Of a DNA stretch of 64,000 nt, positions 36,585 through 45,757 are shown in pieces (the stretch's first letter is position 1; each line of letters starts with the position of its first letter). The notes beneath the pieces were generated by a model. The model made no database searches, was not told the DNA's origin, and saw only the letters and a list, made by a program, of their open reading frames with translations. Origin of the DNA: Mucilaginibacter sp. JRF (GTDB lineage: Bacteria > Bacteroidota > Bacteroidia > Sphingobacteriales > Sphingobacteriaceae). The position numbers and the translations under genes are program-made. Location: contig NZ_JADFBY010000003.1 in the NCBI RefSeq assembly GCF_015223065.1, positions 248,001-312,000 on the forward strand, given 5' to 3'.

Positions 36585-38696
36585 TTAATCTTCTTCGCCT
36601 TTTTTGCGGCCTTTGTTTTTAGCCACAACCTCTTCCTGTACGTTACGAGGAGCTTCTTCATAGTGGTCAAACTCCATGGTTGAAGTTGCACGACCTGAAG
36701 TGATGGTACGTAATTGAGTTACGTAACCGAACATCTCAGAAAGTGGCACCATAGCCTTGATCACTTGTGAACCGTTACGGGTATCCATACCTTGCAGCTG
36801 GCCACGACGACGGTTCATGTCACCGATAACGTCACCCATGTTTTCTTCAGGGGTTAAGATCTCGATCTTCATGATCGGTTCAAGCAATACCGGTTTACAT
36901 TTTGGCAATGCCTCACGGTAAGCTGAACGACCGGCGATCTCGAAAGATAACGCATCCGAATCGACAGCGTGGAATGAACCATCTATCAAACGAACTTTTA
37001 AGCTTGTAAGCGGGAAGCCTGCAAGTACACCGTTATCCATTGCTGATTTGAAGCCTTTTTCAACAGATGGGATAAACTCGCGAGGGATTGAACCACCCAC
37101 TATCTCGTTAATAAATTGTAAGCCTTCTTTCTCGTCATCAGCAGGAGAGATGATAACTTGAATATCAGCGAATTTACCACGACCACCGGTTTGTTTCTTG
37201 TAAGTTTCGCGGTGTTGGGTAGTACCGGTGATAGCCTCTTTGTAAGCTACCTGTGGCGCACCCTGGTTAACCTCAACCTTAAACTCACGTTTCAAACGAT
37301 CCATGATGATATCAAGGTGAAGCTCACCCATACCTGAGATTACAGTTTGACCTGTATCCTGATCTGTTTGTACGCGGAAGGTTGGATCTTCCTCAGCTAA
37401 TTTACCAAGAGCGATACCTAATTTATCAACGTCGGCCTGAGTTTTAGGCTCAATAGCCAAACCGATAACCGGCTCAGGGAACTGCATTGACTCTAACACG
37501 ATAGGGTGTTTTTCGTCGCAAAGGGTATCACCTGTTTTAATATCCTTAAAGCCTACTACCGCGGCAATATCACCTGCACCTACGTTAGGGATAGGGTTTT
37601 GCTTGTTAGCATGCATTTGGAATATACGAGAGATACGCTCTTTGTTCTCTGAACGCATGTTGTATACATATGAACCGGCATCCAGGTTACCTGAATAAAC
37701 ACGGATGAAGCACAAACGACCTACGAATGGGTCGGTAGCGATCTTAAATGCAAGGGCTGAGAATGGCTCTTTAACATCCGGCTGACGGGTGATCTCCTCA
37801 CCTGTTTCAGGGTTAGTACCGGTGATAGCGTCAACATCAAGTGGCGAAGGCAACAACTCCATTACATAATCAAGCATGGTTTGTACACCTTTGTTTTTGA
37901 ATGATGAACCGCAAGTCATCGGAACGATCTTACCGGCTAATGTAGCCTGACGTAAAGCGTCAAGAACTTCACGCTCAGTGATAGTGGTAGGATCGTCAAA
38001 GAATTTCTCCATCAGCGTATCGTCAAACTCGGCAACAGCTTCAAGTAATTTTTCTCTCCACTCGTTAGCTTCGTCAATCAGATCGTCAGGAATCGGCACT
38101 TCGGTAAAAGTCATACCTTTATCGTGCTCATTCCAAACCACACCACGGAAGTTGATCAAATCAACCACACCTTTAAAGCCATCTTCAGCACCGATAGGGA
38201 TTTGCAGTGGTACAGCGTGGCTGCCCAGCATCTCTCTTACTTGCTTAACAACTTTCAAAAAGTCAGCACCTGAACGGTCCATTTTGTTAACGAAACCGAT
38301 ACGTGGTACGTTGTAGTTGTTAGCCAAACGCCAGTTAGTTTCTGACTGTGGCTCAACACCATCAACTGCTGAGAAAAGGAATACCAGACCATCAAGTACA
38401 CGTAATGAACGGTTTACCTCTACGGTAAAATCCACGTGACCCGGGGTATCAATAACGTTTACCTGGTATTTGTTGCTGCGGTAGTTCCAGAACACGGTAG
38501 TAGCTGCCGAAGTGATGGTGATACCACGCTCCTGCTCTTGCGCCATCCAGTCCATCGTAGCTGCACCTTCGTGCACCTCACCAATTTTGTGGCTCACACC
38601 GGCATAATAAAGAATACGCTCGGTAGTGGTGGTTTTACCGGCATCAATGTGAGCGGCAATACCTATGTTTCTTGTATATTTAAGATCTCTTGACAT
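36585..38696 (-). CDS. fusA: Elongation factor G
   Basis: 703 aa. The GTPase motifs are [19 protein letters not shown], the [10 protein letters not shown] switch, [12 protein letters not shown] and [11 protein letters not shown], with the later EF-G domains full length. It drives translocation on the ribosome. It sits between rpsG and rpsJ as in the str operon; both flanking gaps carry inverted repeats. Confidence 0.99.
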   Translation of the reverse strand: MSRDLKYTRNIGIAAHIDAGKTTTTERILYYAGVSHKIGEVHEGAATMDWMAQEQERGITITSAATTVFWNYRSNKYQVNVIDTPGHVDFTVEVNRSLRVLDGLVFLFSAVDGVEPQSETNWRLANNYNVPRIGFVNKMDRSGADFLKVVKQVREMLGSHAVPLQIPIGAEDGFKGVVDLINFRGVVWNEHDKGMTFTEVPIPDDLIDEANEWREKLLEAVAEFDDTLMEKFFDDPTTITEREVLDALRQATLAGKIVPMTCGSSFKNKGVQTMLDYVMELLPSPLDVDAITGTNPETGEEITRQPDVKEPFSALAFKIATDPFVGRLCFIRVYSGNLDAGSYVYNMRSENKERISRIFQMHANKQNPIPNVGAGDIAAVVGFKDIKTGDTLCDEKHPIVLESMQFPEPVIGLAIEPKTQADVDKLGIALGKLAEEDPTFRVQTDQDTGQTVISGMGELHLDIIMDRLKREFKVEVNQGAPQVAYKEAITGTTQHRETYKKQTGGRGKFADIQVIISPADDEKEGLQFINEIVGGSIPREFIPSVEKGFKSAMDNGVLAGFPLTSLKVRLIDGSFHAVDSDALSFEIAGRSAYREALPKCKPVLLEPIMKIEILTPEENMGDVIGDMNRRRGQLQGMDTRNGSQVIKAMVPLSEMFGYVTQLRTITSGRATSTMEFDHYEEAPRNVQEEVVAKNKGRKKGEED

Positions 38697-38717
38697 CTTT
38701 TGTTATTTATTGATTTG

Positions 38718-38776
38718 TTGAATTACTGATTTAATGATTAATAGTATGTTACTTAATCAACAATTCAGTAATTCAA
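38718..38776. repeat. Dyad in the rpsG-fusA gap
   Basis: TTGAATTACTGA (38718 onward) and its TGATTA end pair with 38754-38776 at about 20 of 23 positions, with a 13-base loop. The sequence words differ from those of the dyads near rpoA. Confidence 0.75.
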
Positions 38777-38791
38777 TCCATCAGTAATATT

Positions 38792-39259
38792 TTAGAACCT
38801 GAAGTGTGAGAACGCTTTGTTGGCTTCAGCCATTTTGTGCGTATCTTCCTTCTTTTTAACCGCGGCACCTTCACCTTTTGAAGCTGAGATGATCTCACCG
38901 GCTAATTTCTCCATCATGGTTTTTTCACCACGTTTACGAGCATAGCTGATAAGCCATTTCATACCTAAAGCGATTTTACGCTCCGGACGAACCTCAGTTG
39001 GAACCTGGAAGTTAGCACCACCTACACGGCGAGATTTAACTTCAACAGCAGGCATAACGTTGTTTAATGCTTTTTTCCAGGTATCTAAACCGCTTTCGCT
39101 GGTTTTCTTTTCAACAATATCAACAGCATTGTAAAAAATTGAGTACGCGGTAGATTTTTTACCATCATACATCATGTTATTTACAAACCTTGTTACCAAA
39201 GTATCATTGAACCTTGGATCAGGAAGGATAATTCTCTTTTTTGGTTTCGACTTTCTCAT
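38792..39259 (-). CDS. rpsG: 30S ribosomal protein S7
   Basis: 155 aa: [47 protein letters not shown] and [25 protein letters not shown]7 nucleates head assembly and in Escherichia coli represses the str operon. A full AAGGAGG Shine-Dalgarno precedes it, unlike most genes here. Confidence 0.98.
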   Translation of the reverse strand: MRKSKPKKRIILPDPRFNDTLVTRFVNNMMYDGKKSTAYSIFYNAVDIVEKKTSESGLDTWKKALNNVMPAVEVKSRRVGGANFQVPTEVRPERKIALGMKWLISYARKRGEKTMMEKLAGEIISASKGEGAAVKKKEDTHKMAEANKAFSHFRF

Positions 39260-39269
39260 TTTCTATTAT

Positions 39270-39276
39270 CCTCCTT
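39270..39276 (-). promoter_or_regulatory. Strong Shine-Dalgarno of rpsG
   Basis: The minus strand reads AAGGAGG, then 10 bases, then ATG, within the rpsL-rpsG gap. Confidence 0.8.
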
Positions 39277-39277
39277 A

Positions 39278-39691
39278 TTATTTCTTTTTACCTTTTGCAG
39301 GTGCAGCAGCTGCCTGACCTGGTTTAGGACGCTTAGTACCATATTTAGAACGGCGCTGATTACGGCCGGCAACACCTGAAGTATCTAAAGCACCACGGAT
39401 GATGTGGTAACGTACACCAGGTAAATCCTTAACACGACCGCCACGGATTAACACGATAGAGTGCTCTTGTAAGTTGTGACCTTCACCCGGAATGTAGGCG
39501 TTAACCTCTTTACCGTTAGTAAGGCGCACACGGGCAACTTTACGCATTGCTGAGTTTGGTTTTTTAGGGGTAGTGGTGTACACACGGGTGCACACGCCTC
39601 TTCGCTGTGGACAGCTGTCCAACGCTGGTGACTTACTCTTGTCTTCCAGAGCTACTCTACCTTTTCTAACTAATTGCTGAATAGTAGGCAT
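39278..39691 (-). CDS. rpsL: 30S ribosomal protein S12
   Basis: 137 aa: [44 protein letters not shown] and [20 protein letters not shown]. The lysines that mutate to give streptomycin resistance (in TPKKPNS and GRVKDLPG) are wild type. S12 monitors decoding. It is the first gene of the str cluster, with its own promoter. Confidence 0.98.
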   Translation of the reverse strand: MPTIQQLVRKGRVALEDKSKSPALDSCPQRRGVCTRVYTTTPKKPNSAMRKVARVRLTNGKEVNAYIPGEGHNLQEHSIVLIRGGRVKDLPGVRYHIIRGALDTSGVAGRNQRRSKYGTKRPKPGQAAAAPAKGKKK

Positions 39692-39736
39692 TTCTTGCTT
39701 TGTTTCTTTACAGTTTTATTCCTATTTTAAGGACTG

Positions 39737-39767
39737 CAAAAGTACGGAGTAATTTTTGATTTTCAAG
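39737..39767 (-). promoter_or_regulatory. Promoter of the str cluster (rpsL)
   Basis: On the minus strand, CTTG, exactly 19 bases, then TACTTTTG (39737-39744). This is one mismatch from the Bacteroidota consensus and predicts a leader of about 40 bases. Confidence 0.75.
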
Positions 39768-39888
39768 TACTTGATTAAAAATATTTTAGAGATGCGAAAT
39801 CATCCCTTAAAAAGGTCGGCGAATTATACTGCAACAATAAATAGCAGCAGCATTATAAATTAACACTCAGAATTGTATGTGCCGCTGT

Positions 39889-40848
39889 TTATAAAGCGCA
39901 TATCTCCCTGATACTCTCGCTCACCGGTTTAAATTCAATGCCGATAGCTTTCTTGATCTTGGAGTTATCAAAGTACTTGGTGGTAACAGCTGATTGTGCA
40001 GCTATTTTATCAAGGAATGGGTCTTTACCGGTAATGGCGGCAATAAAGGCTGCGGCGCGCCAGGCCAGGTTCATCACCCAGGGTTTGGCTTCTTTGGCGG
40101 GCACCGGTATGCCGTAGCCCTGAGCTATTTCTTCAACTAACTGTTTATACGCAAGGTTTTCGGAATTGATAATGAAGCGCTCGGCGGTAATATCGCTGTT
40201 CATCAGCGCGATCATGCTTTTGGCTACATCCTGCACATCAACCAATCCGGCGGTGCCGCTGGTGTAAAACTTCAAGCCCTTACGTACCGTATTAAATATC
40301 TGCCCGGTACCCTCATCTCCGGCATTTACACCGATAATGAGCGATGGGTTTACAATAACCGCATCCAACCCTTCGGCAATACCGCGCCACACTTCCATCT
40401 CGCTTTCCAGCTTTGATATGGCATAACCGTCGGTTTCGGTACTTACATCTAAATGGGTATTCTCTGTAATAACCTCACCGGGCTTAGCCAGGCCCAATGC
40501 CGCGATGGAGCTTACATGCACCAGCTTGCAATTATTATCAAGGCACAGGTTTACTATGTTAGCCGTACCCGCAACGTTGGCGGCAATCATCGGGTTTTTT
40601 TCCTTTTGCTTTAACGACACCCATGCCGCGGCATGATACACCTGCGTTACACCTGCAAAAGCATCCTCCAAAGCGAACACATCCAGCATATCCGCATCAA
40701 ACCATTCAATAAGCGCCGCATGGGGTTTCAGTATCTCAGGTATAACCGACGATGCACGTTTAATACAACGCACACGCTCACCCTGCTTTACCAATTGCAA
40801 AGCAACCTCAGCCCCCAAAAAACCTGTTGCGCCAGTTATTAAGATCAT
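39889..40848 (-). CDS. NAD(P)-dependent SDR, dihydroflavonol-reductase-like
   Basis: 319 aa of the extended short-chain dehydrogenase family. GATGFLGAEVALQLV binds NAD(P), SSIAALG supplies the serine, and YAISK the Tyr-Lys pair. It is close in layout to dihydroflavonol-4-reductase/3-beta-HSD-like bacterial proteins, whose substrates are mostly unknown. The ATG comes four bases after an ACATTTG sequence lying in the 38-bp inverted arm, suggesting a nearly leaderless transcript. Confidence 0.8.
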   Translation of the reverse strand: MILITGATGFLGAEVALQLVKQGERVRCIKRASSVIPEILKPHAALIEWFDADMLDVFALEDAFAGVTQVYHAAAWVSLKQKEKNPMIAANVAGTANIVNLCLDNNCKLVHVSSIAALGLAKPGEVITENTHLDVSTETDGYAISKLESEMEVWRGIAEGLDAVIVNPSLIIGVNAGDEGTGQIFNTVRKGLKFYTSGTAGLVDVQDVAKSMIALMNSDITAERFIINSENLAYKQLVEEIAQGYGIPVPAKEAKPWVMNLAWRAAAFIAAITGKDPFLDKIAAQSAVTTKYFDNSKIKKAIGIEFKPVSESIREICAL

Positions 40849-40851
40849 GCT

Positions 40852-41055
40852 GCAAATGTGCGAATTGTTTTTGAACTATTGTCTGAACCAGAATTATCGG
40901 AGTTGTCTGAACCAGAATTTACGGAATTTGTCTTGAACCTGAATTTTCAGAATTAATGAATTAGCAGAATGTGAAGTACCCAAGAAATTCTGAAAATCCT
41001 AAAATTCTGAAAATTCAGGTTCAGACAATAGTTCAAAAACAATTCGCACATTTGC
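40852..41055. repeat. Long inverted repeat spanning a divergent gap
   Basis: Bases 40852-40889 are the exact reverse complement of 41018-41055 (38 bp). Inside the arms are several TCTGAACC, CAGAATTT and TTCTGAAAAT words in both orientations. The structure fills the 231-base gap between the SDR and ureohydrolase genes and reaches to within 4 and 24 bases of their starts. Confidence 0.95.
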
Positions 41056-41079
41056 ACTTCAACATATCCGCACATCAAT

Positions 41080-42261
41080 ATGTCATTAGCTGATTTTTTT
41101 ACCCCGATAGACCTGAAGCGTATAACTCCTAAAAAGGGCTATTACACCAGTCAGTTAGGCGCAAAAATTGAGCATCACTCTGTTGATTTTCCTGATCTGG
41201 AGCAAAAGGTTGACATTGCCATAATTGGTGTTCAGGAAGGCCGCAATGCCGATAATAATGATGGCTGCTCGCACGGGCCGGATCATGTGCGCGAAAAGTT
41301 ATATATACTTAACGAGGGTAATTACAATACCAAGATAGTCGACCTGGGTAACATCAGGCAGGGTGCCGCGGTTACTGATACTTACTATGCCCTTAAAACC
41401 GTAGTGGAGGAACTGATCAAACAAGATATCTTTCCATTAATAATAGGCGGTAGCCAGGATCTGACCTATGCCCAGTATCTCGGTTACGAAAACCTGGAAC
41501 AAAAGGTAGACCTGGTGGTGATCGATTCGCATTTTGATATTGAGGATGACACCAATCACGGCACTATTGAAACCTCATCGGCATCGTACTTAAGCAAAAT
41601 ATTTTTGCACGAACCTAACTACCTGTTCAACTTCAGTAACCTGGGGTATCAAACCTACTTCACCAGCCAGGAAAGCCTGCGCGTAATGGAGAAGCTATAT
41701 TTTGATGTGCATCGACTGGGTGAATTGAGCGGACAAGTTGCCGTTACCGAGCCCATCGTACGTAATGCCAACATGATCAGTTTTGACGTTTCGGCCATAC
41801 GCTCGGCCGAGGCTATGGGGAATGCCAACGCTACGCCAAATGGTTTTTACGGCGAGGAGGCTTGTCAGCTTTGCCGATACGCGGGCTTTAATGACAAGCT
41901 AAGTTCGATAGGATTTTACGAATACAACCCGGCTTACGATAGCAACGGCCAAACCGCCATGCTGCTGGCGCAAATGATATGGTGTTTTGTAGATGGTTTT
42001 TATAACCGCAAGCGCGATTTCCCGCTCAACCCGAAATCGCAGTATCTGATATACAAAACCAGCCTTAAGCACGACGACCATGAACTGGTATTTGTAAAAA
42101 GCAAAAAATCCGACCGTTGGTGGATGCAGGTGCCCTACCCTACGCATGGCTCTATGAATGAGCGTTTCCATTTGGTGCCTTGCAGGTACGAGGATTATAA
42201 AACTGCCGTATCCGGCGAAATGCCCGACCTTTGGTGGCGCACTTATCAAAAACTCGCCTGA
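41080..42261 (+). CDS. Formimidoylglutamase/arginase-family protein with altered metal site
   Basis: 393 aa with the ureohydrolase fold: IIGVQEGRNADNNDGCSHGPDHVRE, LIIGGSQDLTYAQYLG, VVIDSHFDIEDD and NMISFDVSAIRSAEA. The motif that is usually GGDHS reads GGSQD (Q126 for His), and the usual SxDxD reads SFDVS (S238 for the second Asp). D149, H151, D153 and D236 remain. Each manganese site would lose one ligand. It may be a formimidoylglutamase-like enzyme with one metal, or a noncatalytic relative. Such proteins are widespread in Bacteroidota. Confidence 0.75.
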   Translation: MSLADFFTPIDLKRITPKKGYYTSQLGAKIEHHSVDFPDLEQKVDIAIIGVQEGRNADNNDGCSHGPDHVREKLYILNEGNYNTKIVDLGNIRQGAAVTDTYYALKTVVEELIKQDIFPLIIGGSQDLTYAQYLGYENLEQKVDLVVIDSHFDIEDDTNHGTIETSSASYLSKIFLHEPNYLFNFSNLGYQTYFTSQESLRVMEKLYFDVHRLGELSGQVAVTEPIVRNANMISFDVSAIRSAEAMGNANATPNGFYGEEACQLCRYAGFNDKLSSIGFYEYNPAYDSNGQTAMLLAQMIWCFVDGFYNRKRDFPLNPKSQYLIYKTSLKHDDHELVFVKSKKSDRWWMQVPYPTHGSMNERFHLVPCRYEDYKTAVSGEMPDLWWRTYQKLA

Positions 42262-42296
42262 TACAATTAGGTAGTTATTTACACGTTAATCAGTTA

Positions 42297-43481
42297 ATGA
42301 AAAAAATTACTCTGGCCGCTGCCCTTTTATTACCGGCAATGGCTTTTGCGCAAACCGATGCGCCTTTTAAAATAAACGGAAAACTGGGCAAGCTAAACGC
42401 CCCCGCCAAAGCTTACCTGGCTTACCGCGTAGGCGATAATAATGTTACCGATTCGGCCGAGTTTAAAAACGGCACCTTTGAATTTAACGGCCGTATAATT
42501 GAGCCTACCAATGCCACGCTGTTTATTGATCGCCGGGGATTGGGTTTTGAGCGTTATGTTGATCTGAACTTTCAGGATGGGGGGCAATCAAAAACCGCCG
42601 AGATGCTGCCGTTGTTTATCGGCAAGGAAAGCTTTACCATTACCGGTACCGATTCGGTTAGTAAAGCTACCATCAACGGTTCTAAAATAAACGACGATAA
42701 CAAAAAGCTGGTTGATCTGCTTAAGCCTATCAACGAGAAAGCTAAAAAAATAAATACCGAAGCTGCCGCCGCTACCGATCAGCAGAAAAGTTCGGCAGCG
42801 TTTCAAAACAGCATGCAGGCCAAATACAAGGCGCTGCAAACCGAACAAAAAACGGTGATGAAGAACTTTATTACGGAAAACCCCGACAGCTTTATCAGTC
42901 TGCTTGCGGTAAGTTCGCTGGGTGGCCCCTCGCCCGAACCTTCGGAGATAGAGCCTCTGTTCAGTAAATTAAGCCCGGAGTTAAAGAGCTCGACAGGAGG
43001 CAAGGCTATTCAGCATGCTTTAGAAGGTTTGCGCAGTACCGCAATTGGTGCCATGGCTCCCGACTTTACGCAGAACGATGTGAACGGCAAACCGGTTAGC
43101 CTGTCATCATTCAGAGGGAAATACGTGCTGATAGATTTTTGGGCCGCCTGGTGCAAGCCCTGCCGTATGGAAAACCCAAATGTGGTGAAGGCCTACTATC
43201 TGTATAAGGATAAAAACTTTACCGTGTTAGGTGTATCATTAGATCCGCAAAGTGCTAAAGCTTCATGGCTGGAAGCCATTAAACAGGATGGACTGGTATG
43301 GACGCAGGTATCTGACCTGAAATACTGGAACAACGAAGCCGCCGGACTTTACGGCGTACGCTCTATACCACAAAACTTTTTAATAGGTCCCGATGGAAAG
43401 ATCATCGCCAAAAACCTGCGTGGTGATGACCTTGACGAAAAGCTTGCCGAACTGTTAGGTGGCAAAAAGAAATCGAGATAA
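42297..43481 (+). CDS. Secreted thioredoxin-like protein with N-terminal DUF4369
   Basis: 394 aa from the ATG at 42297 (MKKITLAAALLLPAMAFAQ), the start of a clean signal peptide. Residues about 25-230 are a DUF4369-type beta domain plus helical linker. The C-terminal 140 residues are a TlpA/ResA-type thioredoxin domain with the active site WAAWCKPCRMENPN and the cis-proline in RSIPQNF. It probably reduces or isomerises disulfides in the periplasm. It follows the ureohydrolase by 35 bases on the same strand. Confidence 0.85.
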   Translation: MKKITLAAALLLPAMAFAQTDAPFKINGKLGKLNAPAKAYLAYRVGDNNVTDSAEFKNGTFEFNGRIIEPTNATLFIDRRGLGFERYVDLNFQDGGQSKTAEMLPLFIGKESFTITGTDSVSKATINGSKINDDNKKLVDLLKPINEKAKKINTEAAAATDQQKSSAAFQNSMQAKYKALQTEQKTVMKNFITENPDSFISLLAVSSLGGPSPEPSEIEPLFSKLSPELKSSTGGKAIQHALEGLRSTAIGAMAPDFTQNDVNGKPVSLSSFRGKYVLIDFWAAWCKPCRMENPNVVKAYYLYKDKNFTVLGVSLDPQSAKASWLEAIKQDGLVWTQVSDLKYWNNEAAGLYGVRSIPQNFLIGPDGKIIAKNLRGDDLDEKLAELLGGKKKSR

Positions 43482-43487
43482 AAACAA

Positions 43488-43513
43488 TTAAAACAGGCTT
43501 AGGCCTGTTTTAA
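43488..43513. terminator. Palindromic terminator shared by convergent genes
   Basis: TTAAAACAGGC and GCCTGTTTTAA form an 11-bp perfect stem with a TTAG loop. The hisS stop codon lies in the loop and its last codons in the stem. Confidence 0.8.
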
Positions 43514-44875
43514 CGCTTCAATAATTTGGCCGGCGGTTAGCTTTTGCTGTTCGCCGGTCATCATATTTTTAAAGGCGAGTTCGCCGCTTTGTATCTCCTC
43601 GCTGCCAATTAATATGGTGTAAGCTATCCGCTTATTATTGGCATAATCCATTTGCTTTTTGATCTTGGCTCCGGCAGGATAAAGCTCGGCCTTAATATCC
43701 TGAGCACGCAGTTGTTGCAGTAATGGCCAGGCGTATGCTTCGGCATCCTTATCAAAGCAGCATATCAACGCTTTGGTACTTTGCACCGCCTCGGTAGGGA
43801 ACAGGTTAAGCTCTTCCATTACATCATATATCCTATCGGCACCAAAGCTGATGCCCGCGCCGGTAAGGTTTTTCAAACCGAACATGCCCGTCAAGTCATC
43901 ATAACGACCACCGCCGCCTATGCTGCCCATTTGCACTTCGTTGGTTTTTACCTCGAATATAGCGCCGGTATAATAATTCAAGCCGCGGGCAAGGGTGATA
44001 TCAAGCTCCAAAACCGCTTTTTGTAGAGGAGCAGTGTTGATAAAGTTCAATACCGTTTCAATTTCATCGCAGCCTTTAAGTCCGGTTGCGGATGTGGCTA
44101 AAGCCTGGCGCAGACTGGTTAGCTTTTCGGTATTGGAGCCTTGCAGCAGAATAACCGGTTTAAGCTTTTCAATATCATCTTCCGTAAAACCCTTGGTAAT
44201 TAGTTCGGCGGTAACGCCATCCAAACCTATTTTGTCCAGTTTATCAATGGCTACGGTAAGGTCAATAATGCTATCGCTTTTGTTGATAACCTCGGCAATA
44301 CCCGATAGTATTTTTCTATTATTAATCTTGATGGTAAAATCCTTTAGTCCGAGTTTGCTTAAAGCTTCATCATATATCTGTACAAATTCAGCCTCGTTAA
44401 GCAGCGAATCAGAACCTACCACATCGGCATCGCACTGGTAAAACTCACGGTAACGACCTTTTTGCGGCCTGTCGGCACGCCAAACCGGCTGCATCTGGAA
44501 ACGTTTGAAAGGGAATGTAATATCATTTTGATGCTGCACCACGTAGCGCGCGAAAGGCACGGTTAAATCGTAACGCAGGGCTTTTTCGGAAATGTCAGAC
44601 ACCAGCGCGTTTGAATCAGCCTGGGTTAATTTTTCGGGCTTTACTTTCGACAGATAATCGCCGCTGTTCAATATCTTAAACATCAGCTTATCGCCCTCAT
44701 CACCATATTTACCGGTAAGGGTACTCAGGTTCTCCATAGCGGGGGTTTCTATCTGCTGATAGCCATATTTGCGGAAAACCGACTTAATGGTATCAAAAAT
44801 AAAATTACGCTTTGCCATTTCGGCCGGAGAAAAATCGCGGGTACCCTTTGGTACCGATGGTTTGATGGATGCCAT
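43499..44875 (-). CDS. hisS: Histidyl-tRNA synthetase
   Basis: 458 aa from the ATG at 44875 ([20 protein letters not shown]). A longer in-frame start would add 21 nonhomologous residues and would begin upstream of the promoter box. Motif 2 is [30 protein letters not shown]. The histidine signatures are [15 protein letters not shown] and [17 protein letters not shown]. The C-terminal anticodon domain is present. The ATG is four bases after TACCTTTG, so the mRNA is probably nearly leaderless. It diverges from surE. Confidence 0.97.
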   Translation of the reverse strand: MASIKPSVPKGTRDFSPAEMAKRNFIFDTIKSVFRKYGYQQIETPAMENLSTLTGKYGDEGDKLMFKILNSGDYLSKVKPEKLTQADSNALVSDISEKALRYDLTVPFARYVVQHQNDITFPFKRFQMQPVWRADRPQKGRYREFYQCDADVVGSDSLLNEAEFVQIYDEALSKLGLKDFTIKINNRKILSGIAEVINKSDSIIDLTVAIDKLDKIGLDGVTAELITKGFTEDDIEKLKPVILLQGSNTEKLTSLRQALATSATGLKGCDEIETVLNFINTAPLQKAVLELDITLARGLNYYTGAIFEVKTNEVQMGSIGGGGRYDDLTGMFGLKNLTGAGISFGADRIYDVMEELNLFPTEAVQSTKALICCFDKDAEAYAWPLLQQLRAQDIKAELYPAGAKIKKQMDYANNKRIAYTILIGSEEIQSGELAFKNMMTGEQQKLTAGQIIEALKQA

Positions 44876-44879
44876 GCGG

Positions 44880-44887
44880 CAAAGGTA
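44880..44887 (-). promoter_or_regulatory. -7 promoter box of hisS
   Basis: The minus strand reads TACCTTTG, then CCGC, then ATG. No good -33 TTTG is present at 19 bases. Confidence 0.5.
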
Positions 44888-44953
44888 AAAAAATTCCGCT
44901 GACTGAGCCTTGGCTTCAAGCGGGGCGCGATAATCCATATCCTAATTAAATAG

Positions 44954-44961
44954 TAGCTTTG
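44954..44961 (+). promoter_or_regulatory. -7 promoter box of surE
   Basis: TAGCTTTG, then CAGCCT, then the ATG at 44968. It predicts a transcript starting at or very near the start codon. Confidence 0.5.
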
Positions 44962-44967
44962 CAGCCT

Positions 44968-45738
44968 ATGAAAAAGAACAAGCCTACCATTTTGGTGGTG
45001 AACGATGATGGCATCACCGCGCCGGGAATCAAGGCGCTTATTTACGCCATGAATGATATTGGCCGTGTAGTAGTTGTAGCGCCCGATAGTCCGCAATCGG
45101 GCATGGGGCATGCTATTACCATTGGCAAACCACTGCGTTTTGATAAGGAAGAATTGTACGAGGGCATCGAGATGTACAAATGCTCGGGCACCCCGGTTGA
45201 TTGTGTTAAGCTGGCCGTAAACCTGGTTTTTAAAGGCAAAAAACCCGACCTGTGTGTATCAGGCATCAATCACGGATTGAACAATTCCATTAATGTATTA
45301 TACTCAGGCACCATGTCGGCCGCTGTTGAGGGCGCTATAGAGAGCATACCATCCATAGGTTTTTCGCTGGATGATTATACACAGCAGGCCAATTTTGAGC
45401 CCTGCGTTAAATACGTTAAGCAGATAGCCTTGCAAGTATTGGAGCATGGCTTAACGCCAGCCACATTGTTAAACGTTAACTTTCCGGCTGTGCCGTTAAA
45501 GGGTATCAAAATATGCCGCCAGGCCAATGCAAAATGGGCCGAGGAGTTTGATGAGCGCATGGACCCGCACAAACGCCCATACTATTGGTTAACCGGTGTT
45601 TTTCAGTTGAATGACCAGGGTGAGGATACTGATGTTTGGGCATTGGATAATGGTTACGTATCGGTAGTACCTGTTCAGTTTGACATGACCGCCCACCACG
45701 CCATACCGATACTCAACAGCTGGAAGTTTAACAATTAA
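44968..45738 (+). CDS. surE: 5'-nucleotidase SurE
   Basis: 256 aa from ATG 44968 (MKKNKPTILVVNDDGITAPG). Metal-binding NDDG, then YKCSGTPVDCVKLAVNLV, CVSGINHGLNNS and YSGTMSAAVEGAIE are all present. It dephosphorylates nucleoside monophosphates and is linked to stationary-phase survival. It is followed 19 bases later by lpxB, a common pairing in Bacteroidota. Confidence 0.96.
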   Translation: MKKNKPTILVVNDDGITAPGIKALIYAMNDIGRVVVVAPDSPQSGMGHAITIGKPLRFDKEELYEGIEMYKCSGTPVDCVKLAVNLVFKGKKPDLCVSGINHGLNNSINVLYSGTMSAAVEGAIESIPSIGFSLDDYTQQANFEPCVKYVKQIALQVLEHGLTPATLLNVNFPAVPLKGIKICRQANAKWAEEFDERMDPHKRPYYWLTGVFQLNDQGEDTDVWALDNGYVSVVPVQFDMTAHHAIPILNSWKFNN

Positions 45739-45757
45739 TTTTGCTGATATTTACCGC

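Noticed and set aside
40848-41080. Insertion sequence with terminal inverted repeats
   Set aside because: The 38-bp arms enclose only 128 bases with no transposase frame, and no target-site duplication is evident; kept as a repeat only.
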